A DNA stretch of 64,000 nt from Tetrahymena thermophila SB210. Taxonomy: Eukaryota > Ciliophora > Oligohymenophorea > Hymenostomatida > Tetrahymenidae. Position 1 is the first letter of the stretch. Every line of letters begins with the position of its first letter. The DNA lies in assembly GCF_000189635.1 (NCBI RefSeq), contig NW_002476270.1, positions 310,001 through 374,000 of the forward strand, written 5' to 3'. The position numbers and the translations under genes were made by a program. Below are positions 50,302 through 61,626 of this stretch, piece by piece. The notes below the pieces were generated by a model. It ran no database searches. It was not told where the DNA came from and saw only the letters and a list, made by a program, of their open reading frames with translations.

Positions 50302-51198
50302 ATTAGTTATGATATAAAATTTGTTAGATTAATATAATTTTTCTTTATTCTATAAACAATCTAATAAATTAAATAAATCAGTTTGCTTAAATTTATTAAT
50401 ATTTTTAAGTAGGACTTTCTTTATATTTTATTTATTATTTAATTAATCAACAGAGTAGTTTAAAATATGATTTAAAGTGTAGCCATTCAATCTATCTATA
50501 AATAGCAATATAATTAACTTTAAAAAACTTAAGCTATTCAATAATTCTTTTTAAAGTACAATGTTGAATTAAAATTTAAAAATTATTTTCTGTTTAGAGC
50601 TTTTTATAAATTTAGAGCCTTACATTTACCTTTTATCGTCGTTTAAAAAAAATTTTTTTATCTCCAAAAAAAACTACATAAATTTATTGCTGCAAATAGA
50701 ATTTAACAAATAATTCTAACTAACAACCTCGCATTTAATTTATTTACTGTATGATATAAGGTTTTCTTCAATTTCAAAAGAGACTTTAAAATTAAAAATA
50801 ATTGCAAAACTCCTTATTAAATTTTAGATTAAAGAAATAATTTTAATTTTTAATAAAATATTCTAGAAAATTAAAATCTATCCAATGATTAAATAAATCA
50901 TGTTTGAATTAAAAATGATTTTTATAAATTTTCATTCATTGAGTTTTTGAAAAATCATAAATAATTAATTAGCTTTCTAGTATTTAGTTAAACAAGGCAT
51001 GCGATTTGAAATAAATAATATAACTATTTTTTTCATGGGATATTTATTTGCATTATTGATGTTTATTTAATTGTTTTGAATTGGATAAATAAGTAATACA
51101 TTCAATAAATAGCAAGCAGATATCAAAAAAATTTAATTGTTAGTTATTAACTTTATATTAATATTTAGAAAAAGATTAATCATTTAAAGTATATATTA
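50302..51198. promoter_or_regulatory. Shared divergent intergenic region of the carboxypeptidase and RSP3 genes
   Basis: A 0.9-kb region separates the start codons of two ciliary genes on opposite strands, so both promoters must lie here. It is A/T-rich throughout. I did not recognise a specific element, such as an RFX X-box. Confidence 0.6.
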
Positions 51199-54100
51199 AT
51201 GAAAGCAGTTCCAGCAGAAACATTTGGATTTGCCGCTAAGCCAAAGGTAGTAAATCCTAGATCTAAATATAGAGAACCTGTATAAGAAGATGAAGAGTAA
51301 AATGATATTAATGAGTTAGCAATGGTTGTATGCTTTGTATGTTTCATACAACATACTTCCAAATATTTTTAGATTTACTAAATTGTTACAAATATAATAA
51401 AATAGCCCTGAAAGAGTTCAAAATCTTATGTTTGAGAAGCGTGTAGTTAGAGGAAATACATACGCAAGAATTATAACATCAAAGGATAATGAAATAAAAA
51501 ATGCAACAAAATCTGGAAAGTCTTTCAAGAAAACAATATAAATTGTAATAACGCCCTTTTAAATACTATTTTGAATACTTATTTTGCTAATTAGTATTAA
51601 ATATTTGATGGAATATTTATAATTAATAGCTATTATTACAATGGTTATTTTTAACAAATTTAATAATGAAAAGAGATTAGATAGGAAATAAATTGAAAAA
51701 TTAGACAATCTTTTGATAAAATTTTTACTTAAATTTTATTAACATTTATTTTATTGTGTTAACTACAGCAAAAAGAGTAGATAGATTATTAAAGAGACCA
51801 ATACGAACCTGGTACTCCTAAACCAGTAGCAGGAAGATAAAATATTGAAGTATAAACTGACGAATTCGTTGAATAATTAACTGACAAGCCACCTGAGTAT
51901 GAAAAAGATACTTAGACTGAAGTTTTTATTGACAGACCTAATCCTCGTCTTTTTATGCCTAAAAAAACTGGTATAGATTAGGAAACATAAATTTGGGATG
52001 GTGATCTTTTCGATTTTGATTATGAAGTTGAACCTATACTACAAGTATTGCTCGGAAAAACCTTGGAACAAAGTCGTATGGAGGTTCTAGAAGAAGAAGA
52101 ACTCCGTGTGATGAAAGAGTAGCAAAAAAGATTTGAATAGTTAAGAAATGCAGAATTAGCTGAAATGCAAAGACTTGAAGCTAAAGAGAAGCGTCTTTAT
52201 GAAGAATCAGTATTAAAATTTTTTAGTTTAATTTAACGAGAGAAAGCTATAATAAATTTTAATCAAATTTAAATTCTGAATGCAACTTACCTTAAGAATG
52301 AATATAAATTAAAAAATAGAATATAAATAGATATTTAAGTTGAATTCAGATATTTAGTTAAAAATGAATCATAGAATTTTTAGATTGTTTTAAATAGCTT
52401 TATGAGGATTAAATTTCAAATTTAATTTAATTTAATAATCATTTTATTCATATTAGGAAAGAAGAAAATTACAATACAAAAAATAAAAAGAGTAAAATGT
52501 TTTATCTCACAAGAAACTTATATCAAGAAACATAGCAAAGCAATATCTAAGCAAACTTAGAGGAAATGTTGTTAACATGCTTGAAGATCAAGGTGTTTTT
52601 AGAAATCCTCTACAAATGTCTTTGTACGATTAATTCCTTCCTTGGTTATACTAAAATGTTTAATAGGAACTCATTTAACAACACAATATAGAAACAGAAT
52701 TAGAAAGTAAACAAATTTATGAGATGATAAAATTTAATACGTTTATTTAATAAAGATCTATGTGTCGAGCTTATTGAAGAAAATAAGGCATTACATAAGC
52801 AAGGATACGATGTTGAAATGGAAAAGAGAGAATAAATTAGATAAGATAAGAGACAAAGATAAAAAGAACTTGAAGAAAAAAGAGAAAGAAAAAGACTTGA
52901 AAAGCTAAGAAAAATTGAAATGGAAAGAAGAGCAAAACTCAGAGGTAATAAACTTAAGATTTTTTCTGTAAATTAATATAAATTTTATACTTAAAATTAT
53001 TTATAGATGAAGTAGCAGCAAGAATTCTAAGTAAAGCAGAAGTTAAAGATAATGTATTACAAAACCATATTTCTGATATCGATAATAATCAATAAGAAAA
53101 TAGACCATTCGGTAAATTAGATTTGATAAAATATTTTTAAATTTATTAAATTAATTAAATATAAATAGTTGGTCTAGTTGGTGGTCTTGTTGGAGAATTT
53201 GTCTTATTCATGGCTTCTTTGGCATAATCTTAGGATGAAGATCTTGCTAGCGGAGCTAGAGAGTTAATTAACAACTAAGAAGCAGTAATTAATATTTTTT
53301 TAGTAATTGTAATAATATTTTATTTACTAAAATAACAAAAGATTTTAAATTCTTTTAAAGAATTGCTTACTTCTGTTTTGTCTGAGGGCTCTATTGATTT
53401 ACCTATTAATAGCTAAATTGATGCTTTACTTGCATAGAAGGGTGAAGACTTAAGCTTAGCTACATTAGCAACTGCTTAGCTTGGTGATGCTCAAGACGAT
53501 GTAATTGATTTGATTGTTAGCAATGTTTCTTCTTAAATACTGAATGCAATCAGAGAACATTCAAACGAATTTGGCTTCCCATAAGAAACTATTGATTAAT
53601 TAATCTACTTAATTGTCTAATCTTACTTCTCAGAAGAGTCACGTAAAAAAACTTTTGATTCAAACTATTATTTATATCTCATCTATTATTTAAAAAAAAA
53701 ATAAGTTTAAGCCAAAATTAAATTCTCACCTGTTAAGCCCGTAAAAGGATTCAGTCAAGCTGGTATTGCATATTTAAGACCAGATTTAGAATCCTTAACA
53801 ATAAATACAAGATCCCCTAAGTTTGGATAAGAACCAGAAATAGGAGGTAAATTTTAACTATTGCTAATTAAAATTTATATATAATTATCTTTATAAATGC
53901 TACAGAGGATGAAGAACCTATCAAAGTGGTACCTGAAAATTTAGTAGAAAGCGAGTTTTCTAATAAAGTTAGTTTATTAAATCCCAAAGATGAAGATTTA
54001 GAAGTATTGGTATAACACGCCGTCGCTGAATAAGTAGTCAGAGAAGATATCTTAAGAGTAATTGCAGGTTCAATTAAAGGAGTTGATGGCCACGAATACC

Positions 54101-54201
54101 CCATATTATACGAAGCTTTATCAAAAACTCAAGAATATCAAAGAAAGGTTTTAGACTCTATTCATAACGATTTCCCTGTTTTAGATATGAAATCATATTG
54201 A
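51199..54201 (+). CDS. RSP3: Radial spoke protein 3
   Basis: Nine exons (51199-51296, 51406-51544, 51769-52209, 52457-52706, 52756-52944, 53007-53111, 53169-53284, 53342-53846, 53906-54201) close in frame to 712 residues. RSP3 anchors axonemal radial spokes to doublet microtubules as a dimer and acts as an A-kinase anchoring protein. The sequence shows LMFEKRVVRGNTYA, GTPKPVAGRQNIEVQTDEFV, DTQTEVFIDRPNPRLFMP and QIWDGDLFDFDYEVEPILQV, all close to Chlamydomonas RSP3, then an Arg/Glu-rich coiled coil. KKLISRNIAKQYLSKLRGNV occupies the place of the PKA-docking amphipathic helix. Residues ~408-712 (FVLFMASLAQSQDEDL onwards) form a helical C-terminal extension. Tetrahymena is known to carry several RSP3 paralogues; I cannot tell which this is. 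Confidence 0.95.
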
Positions 54202-54835
54202 TAGCATAAATTAGCTAACTAAATAGCAATATAAAAAGTTAAACTATTATTTTACATGAAAATTTATTACATATTTCTTTGCAAAATGTTTTATAAATTA
54301 GAAATTTATAAAAAATGCAAAATATTTCTTACAATTCAAATATTTCATTTAATCTTTTAAATTTTCTGATAAACTCTAAAAATTATATGATATAAACAAA
54401 CAGTTCATTTAAAAATCAAATAATTTGAATTAAATAAATTAAGAAATATTTTATAGGTTTAAGTATAAATTTATTTAATTACTTATTTTAAATAAATTCA
54501 CTCAACTAAATATTTTACTTAAATTTGCTTGATTAAATATTTAAAGTCAATTCACTCAATTAAATATTTTAAGTAAATTTTTTCAATTAAATATTTTAAT
54601 TAATTTTTTTTATGAAATTAATTATTTAAAAAAAAATGTTTTAGGCAATTTTTAGCTTAAATCAATATTAATATTTTTGATGTATTATAAAATAATTCAA
54701 CATATTAATTTATGAGAATAATTCTGATATGAATTTAGTTAATCAATTAAAAATACTGACTAGATAGATCATATTTTAATTATATAATATTGTATTTATA
54801 AAAAGTAATCTTTTATTTTGTTTTTTGGGGATAAT
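54202..54835. other. Intergenic, AT-rich, with short tandem repeats
   Basis: A spacer between two plus-strand genes. It contains about four imperfect ~28-base repeats at 54497-54605, listed separately. Nothing else was recognised. Confidence 0.55.
54497..54605. repeat. Four imperfect ~28-base tandem repeats
   Basis: The units centre on (c)aa(c/t)taaatatttta followed by (a/c)(g/t)taaattt, repeated with small changes downstream of RSP3. Confidence 0.6.
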
Positions 54836-55585
54836 ATGGATCAAGAAATTTAAAGAAATATCCTTTCTTTAATAAAAAAGAGAAAGAATTACCTGAACAT
54901 GATTGAATAAAATATGAATAATAGTGATTCTCTATTCATAAAATGTTTTCGTTTATCAGAGAATATTAATCCTATTTTGAATTATAATAAAAATGCTTCG
55001 TCGATAATGCAAAGAAATTTCTTTTTATTATGCTCATTATTATCTAATACTATTTATATTTAAAATTCTTATAATAAACTTAACTTAATCTACAAAATAT
55101 GCGAATAATATGAAATATTTGAATAATAAAAGATTGCATATAATGCTAAGTTTTAAATTTCATAGTTATCTAGATTGGCTGTAAATCCAACAAGAACTGA
55201 TATTGGGTTAAATATACCAGAAAATATCACATCATAAGAGTTGTAAAAAGATTTATAAAAAATGGCTAAAACAATTACTCTACCAGAGGAAATGAGCTTT
55301 CCTACTGTGCTTGAAAGTTTATGTAATGTCCTTAATTTAACTTACAATATGTTTGCTGATAGTAGCTACTCAAATAAAGATTGCTTTGATTTAATTACTA
55401 AAATTGATAACATAATTTATACTAAGTTTATATAGCCTTTGATTGATGTTTATTTTTAAGCTTCAGAATAACTTATTACAGAAGATTTTTAGAAATTAAA
55501 TGAAATAATTTTTGATGAAGATAAACATTTAGAATATACTTCTATCTCACAAATGATTCAAGATTTTGAAAATAACTAAAATTGA
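54836..55585 (+). CDS. Uncharacterised protein
   Basis: A single exon of 249 residues, mostly helical by composition. The N-terminus is MDQEIQRNILSLIKKRKNYL. A Leu/Cys-rich middle follows (NFFLLCSLLSNTIYI), then LQKDLQKMAKTITLPEEMSF. No signal peptide, clear membrane segment or catalytic motif is seen. It lies 0.63 kb downstream of RSP3 on the same strand. I do not recognise a family; a subunit of a larger helical complex is possible but only a guess. Confidence 0.65.
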
Positions 55586-56108
55586 AATAAAAATTCTATG
55601 AAATTAATTACATTTTTTTAAAATTATATTGATTTCTTCAATAGATATTTATTTGTATTTTATTGATTAAATATTTTTATTAAAAATATAAATTTCAGAG
55701 AACTTTTAAATAGATTATTAGAATGAAATAAGTTAAAAATTATTTTTATAATTTTACCTTAACAAATAAATATTTTTGCTTAAATTGAAATTTAACAGAA
55801 AAGATTGCGAATCAAATTTTATTTAATGGCAAATCTTAATGTTTGAGAAAATTCAAATAAAATGTAATTTATATTTTAAGATATATATATTTCTAATACC
55901 TCTTGATTTATATAAACGAATGATTTAATTTAATTGCTGTTGTTGTTTTTTAACTTATTTCAAATTAAAAAAAAGGGAAAGTACTCAATTAGTTAGTTGT
56001 TTAGACTGAATATCATTCAAGAAAATTTAATTTTTACAAATTAATTAAATCAAAAGAGAGGTTTGATATACTTTACTTAAAAATACTTCAAGTATATCTT
56101 CTTGAAAA
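55586..56108. other. Intergenic, AT-rich
   Basis: A spacer upstream of the large Asn/Gln-rich gene. No feature recognised. Confidence 0.55.
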
Positions 56109-59100
56109 ATGATGATTCATTCAACAGAAGGTGTGAATTCAAATAAAAATTAAAAGGCTATTTTAAGAAAGGGTCATAATCATCCAAATTTATTGAATTA
56201 AAGAAATTTATCAGAGTAGAGGAATATTTAATATAAGCCTACATAGCAGCAACATAATGGCTTATTGTTAGAGCATAATATTAGTCAACAAGAAAATATA
56301 TAATTTAATGTAAATAGAATCCAATAGGGTTCTTCATGTTAGATTTAGTATTTCTTTCCTAAATCAGTTAAAAGAGGAGCAAGAAATAGAACTCCTGGCA
56401 ATGAAAGTAAAAGTGGATTTTCAATAAATAGCTTGAATGACAATGAATAATAAAACATATTAATTCATGCTAAAAGCGGCGATTGTGATTTTAAAACTAC
56501 CTAAGCTTAATTCTGCGAAGGTAATTCTCACTTTAAGTATCTATATTTGAGTTGCATTAATAATAAATATATTTAAGTGGTTGCATTATATGTTTTATTA
56601 ACATAGTTGATATAAATTTGTTGCAAAAGAGAGATATATCAAGGAAACCAGTTTCAAATAGTGTTGCTCAATCTCTGGCTACAAAAAATGTGAATGATTT
56701 AATGAATCAACAAAAAAGGTCTTCATCATCAAAAGCAATTTCATCTAATAATACAAATAATTTAATATCTACTCAAGTTATTCTTTAAGAGAGTTAAAAT
56801 AGTAGATAGTAGATGTCATCTGCTTAAAAAGGATAATCAAGAACTCCTAAAAATAATAAAACAAAATTAAATTCTTAATTAACACCATCTCTTGAAAGAA
56901 AGAAGAATTCAAATTCAGTGATTTCAAATAAACGATCAACTTCAATTAACAAGCAAGTAGCTTAATAGCCTAGCTAAGGATCCTAAAAAAAGGTAAATTT
57001 TTTAATTTAAATAAATTTGTTAATTTCATGTGGTAAAATAAAATTAGAATGATAATAAGCCAATAGTTATCCAGTAACAAAGTAAACAACCCTAGCTTAG
57101 ATTAGCTTCAAAATCTTCCTTATAAAAAAATAGAAAATCGTAATTTAGTTATTTATATAGCTTTAAATAAAGTTATGTCCATTTAATTTAATATTAGTGA
57201 GTCTATACGCTACAGGATTAAGACTGTTGGTAACGAAGAAGATGATTCAGATGAGGGATTCAATCCTGAAATTATTAATTTAAATAATTTAGAAGATAAT
57301 GACACACCATTGAGTAAATTTAAAGATGTTATTCTCTCTAACTAAAAATAACAACCAAGCGATTTATTGAATCCTCCAAGAGTAAATTTTTTAAAAAAAT
57401 TCAATTTATTTGAAGCTTCAAAATTAATAGTACCCTCCAAAAATAAAATTTCAAAGAGATGTAGGCAGAGTTCAAGGAAACATCTAGGAGTGCACTGTAC
57501 TAAAAAATTTCCTAAATTAGGGGTAAATTTATAATAATTTAATTAGTAATTAACTTTAACAAATAATTCAATAGTGAACATAAGCTACAATAGTAAAAAG
57601 GAAATAGTAATTAAAGTATTTAGCTAAAATAAAAAGATGCAACAGATAAATCTCCAAATGCCAAATTAATTAACTCTAAATAAGTAAATATGAGTGGAAA
57701 TTAGCTTGTAAAAACTGAAAATTAAGGAGTGGAAGTAAATCGAATTAGAGCTATTTCTTCAAACGGTGTAAGAAAAAGAATTTTGACAAAAAGCAATGAA
57801 AAGCTAAGAACAAATTTGCATATAAATACAGACAATTATTGTGAAATCGATTTACCTCAATAAAGTTTATATTAAGCTGGTGGAGCAGCCACTACAACTC
57901 TAGATTCCAAAGGGTCGACAAAGCATACAAATACTATTAAATTTTCAAGTAGAATAGACACACAAAGTCTGTTCAACAACAATAAAGCTTAGTTAAATAA
58001 TAATCCAAAATTGGTAAAAGTTAATTCTTCTAGTGATAAAGGTAATTAAAATAGAGCTTAGAGGATAAAAACTGAAGGAGATGAAGTCTCCTTACCAAAT
58101 TACTCTCCAAGTAATCCAAAGACATACAATGTCAATAACTATTTACATCTTTCTAACAAACTAGAAGAGGATAGATTATTTAAGCAAGATAATTTTCTTG
58201 TTTAGTATTAACCTTAAAGTAATAAATCTCATAATAGTGATGTTCTACTTTTTACATCTCAAAAAAAATCTTCAAATAAATCTAACTAAGATATTAAATA
58301 TTTAGAAAGCGATTAACAAAAATAATGTGCAACAAATTAAGTATAAGAAAATACAATTTAAAGTGATTAAATAATTTCTCCTTAGTTTTAAAAATTAAGA
58401 TTTAAAAATACTTAAGCTATAACATATGAGAGAAACTATTCTGCAGATGGAACTAGAAACAAATAAAATTAAGATCTTAATAGCAATTTAAAATAATTAA
58501 AGAAAAAAAAATTAATGATAAAAACTATTAATCCATATAAATCAGAAGAGAAAAAGGAAATTTCTTCTTAATCTGAAACCCCATCTAGCGCTCATAGCTC
58601 AATTATGTTCAGTAGTATTGGAAACAATAATGGAATATTAACTAAAAATACTGATACTTTCTCTAAAAGTCCTTTGAGTTTAAGGAAATCAGATGGTGTT
58701 AATATTGTGAAAAGCCACAATTAGTAAGGAATACTATAATCTCAGTTTAGTAGTGGCTAATAAAATTTTGAAAACCAATAAAATGTGAGAGAAAGCATAG
58801 CAAGTGATTATTAATCTAATTAAATTTATCAGAGTGTTTAACATAATTATTCTAGTAAAAAAATGGTTGATTGGATAGAAATAACAAGCCCAAACAACAT
58901 CCATTTAAGCTCTGATTAAAACTCTAATGCAATTATAGATAATAAGAAACAACAAAAAATCATGCTACGTCCAACAAAAGTTACATCAAACGAAAGAAAA
59001 AATAACAATAATAGTAGTAATGGAAGCAGATCACAAATAAAATAATTATGCAACACTAACTCAAATAATAACATACTTTAATCTTCATAAAATATAGCAA

Positions 59101-61043
59101 ATAATCAAATTTTATATAATAGTAATAATTAATAAATTAATTAAAAGGGTTATTTTTCCGTTCCTATGCAGCTAATAGCAGCTCCTTAGCAAAATCTTTA
59201 CTAGGAAAGTGGTTAGTAGAAAAATTACTTTTCATCCCAAAAATTTACAAACGAATTTCGACTCTCTGTTGAGACATTTCAGCCTTCAGAAAAAAAAGAT
59301 AAAAATTAATCTACAAACTCTCTTTTATCTTCATCTAACAATAATAATCCCAATTTTAATATAATTTTCAACTCCAATAAATCAAATGATGCTAAGGAAC
59401 TAAAAACAATAAAATAACAGATAAATTTTTATTCTAATATTGATGAGGATTAATAAAAGCAAAAATAAATTTTAGATTCCATAAAATCTGATGCAATGAA
59501 AAGCATATTGAGATAATCCTTAGAAAAAGGAAAAGATTAATCACAATTCTAATCAGATTCTATCTAAGAATTGTAAAAAGACCTCCATGAAATGAAACTA
59601 AATGTTTAAATAGAAAATATGAATTAAAATTTTGCTACTTTAAATAAAAACTTGAAGGAAATGAACAATGACTTAAATTTAGAATACTCAAATATCATTC
59701 CAAGAGATTCTAGAAGTAATATTTTAGAAAATATAGACAGCTATCATTTTGATAAAATTCCAGAAAATGATAGTAATAATCATTCTAAAAGTATAATTAA
59801 TTGTCACGTTAGTATTTTAAATAATAACTAGTAGGATTCTTTTAAATACACAAACGAAACAAGCTAAAATGATAATTAACAAGCTGAAAAAATGCAGTAA
59901 CTAGTTAATAATTTTGATTTTTCTGATATTTAAGAGGGACCTGATGATAAAGATATTATGTCGTAATTAGAAAAAGAAAAAACTGAGTTTGAGTAAAAGC
60001 TATTGTAAGAAAAAATAAAATTTGAACAAAGATAGCAGCAATTAAAATAAGAGTTCATTTATTAAAAATAAAAACTGATTTAGTAACAGTAAATGAGACT
60101 AAAAAATAGCAATGGGCAAGCTAGCTCAGTAAAAAATTAATTTGAATAAAATTAATCTAAAAACAACAGCTTACAAAATAAAGAAGATAATTTTGCTCTT
60201 TCTCCTTTTTCTAGTTAAGAACAACAAGACGTAAAAGAACAAAACCATAACTAGTAAAGATAAAATTTAAATATGAAAAAAAATAACTCTTTTACACAAT
60301 ATCCTAGTAACTGTGGATAAAAAATGTTGTAATTTGCTGATAAAAGCTTAGACTTAAGCTTCACTAAAAATCCGAATTTAGAAAATGATGTTTCAAAGCT
60401 ATTTAGACAAGAATAGATAAGTCAAATACTTCCTGAGAGTTAATGCTCTTTCCTAAGCGAGGTCGAAAATATATTAGAAACTAATAACAACTCTAATTTA
60501 TTTACAAATGGAGGAAACTAAGCCATGAAAAATTAAAATATTCATTAAGGTTTTAACTAAGATGGAATAAATGTAATAAACCTATAAAACTAATCTTCAG
60601 CAAAAAATATCAGCCAAAGTACTAAGTTCTAAGAAAATCAATCAGCAATATAAAAGTAAAACTTTTTCCCTACTATCAGTCCTCAATCTTCCTCTTAAAG
60701 TTTATCAGATAAATAATATAAGCACATGAATTCTAATAATTAACAATTTCCTAATATTCATATAAATGCAAATATGGTTAACATTCCTAAATAATAAAGA
60801 AAGAATAATTTTTAAATACATGAATAAATTTAATAATAGCTAGTTATTGAAGAGCAAGATTGTGAGCAATCTTAAGACTCATCAATACAGATATAATACC
60901 ATCAATAAAACAAAATTGCCAATTTCAATTCATAAAATTCAAATAGAATGCCTCCTCTTCCTCTTAATGTAGGATAACTTCAAAAATTAAAAAAAAATAA
61001 TTTATGCTAAACTTCATAAAAATTTTCAAACTTAAAGAATTGA
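56109..61043 (+). CDS. Very large Asn/Gln/Ser-rich low-complexity protein, function unknown
   Basis: A multi-exon gene coding for roughly 1500 residues. It starts MMIHSTEGVN and ends at TGA 61041. Introns are clear at 56521 (GT) to ~56604, at ~56992-57051, and at several places up to ~57600. From there to the end one long frame stays open for over 1100 codons. Composition is dominated by Asn, Gln, Ser and Lys. The only structured-looking part is a coiled coil near 59955-60100 (LEKEKTEFEQKLLQEKIKFE). There is no membrane segment or signal peptide. Such proteins are common in ciliates and may be prion-like or scaffold proteins. I do not recognise a family, and the exact exon map in 56500-57600 is partly inferred. 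Confidence 0.75.
59955..60100 (+). other. Coiled-coil segment in the Asn/Gln-rich protein
   Basis: About 48 residues of Glu/Lys/Gln heptads (LEKEKTEFEQKLLQEKIKFE, then QRQQQLKQEFIYQKQKLIQQ). It is the only likely folded part of the protein. Confidence 0.6.
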
Positions 61044-61626
61044 TTTATTAATGAATTCAAATTCATTGAATTGAAAATAAAAAACATTTTTAACAAATTT
61101 AAACACTAATCTTTCGTATTGATAATTACTTATTACTATTTTCAAATTTATTTTCAATTTTTTAAAAGAAAAAAAATAGTTTTTTCATTTTATCTGTTTA
61201 ATTGTATTATGAGAATAATTTATAATGGCTAAAGGATCTAAAAGCTTAAAATGATGATTTGTTAATCATATGATTTTTTTAAAATTAATTGTCAGCGTAG
61301 TATTGAGAGTTTTTAGCTAATTTCTGAGAAGAATCTCGTTTTTGCAAAATATAAAATTTTAATTTATTTTGCCATTTAAATTAAATAAGAATCCTTAACT
61401 AAATTAAGGTATTAACATTCAGTAAATTTTATTTTATTTTTAACTGTATAAATAAATATTGATTAATATAAATTCAAAAAAACTTTTAAGAATTTTAGAT
61501 ATTTATTGTAAATAAATTAACAAAAATATATTTAATCTGATTTTAACACAAAAAACATTAAAAAATATAAATGACTAAACTACTTTCATAAACTTTTTTA
61601 ATTTCTTAGTAACAAATTAATTTTAA
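61044..61626. other. Convergent intergenic region, AT-rich
   Basis: It lies between the 3' ends of the Asn/Gln-rich gene and the Cys-rich membrane protein gene. No feature recognised. Confidence 0.55.
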
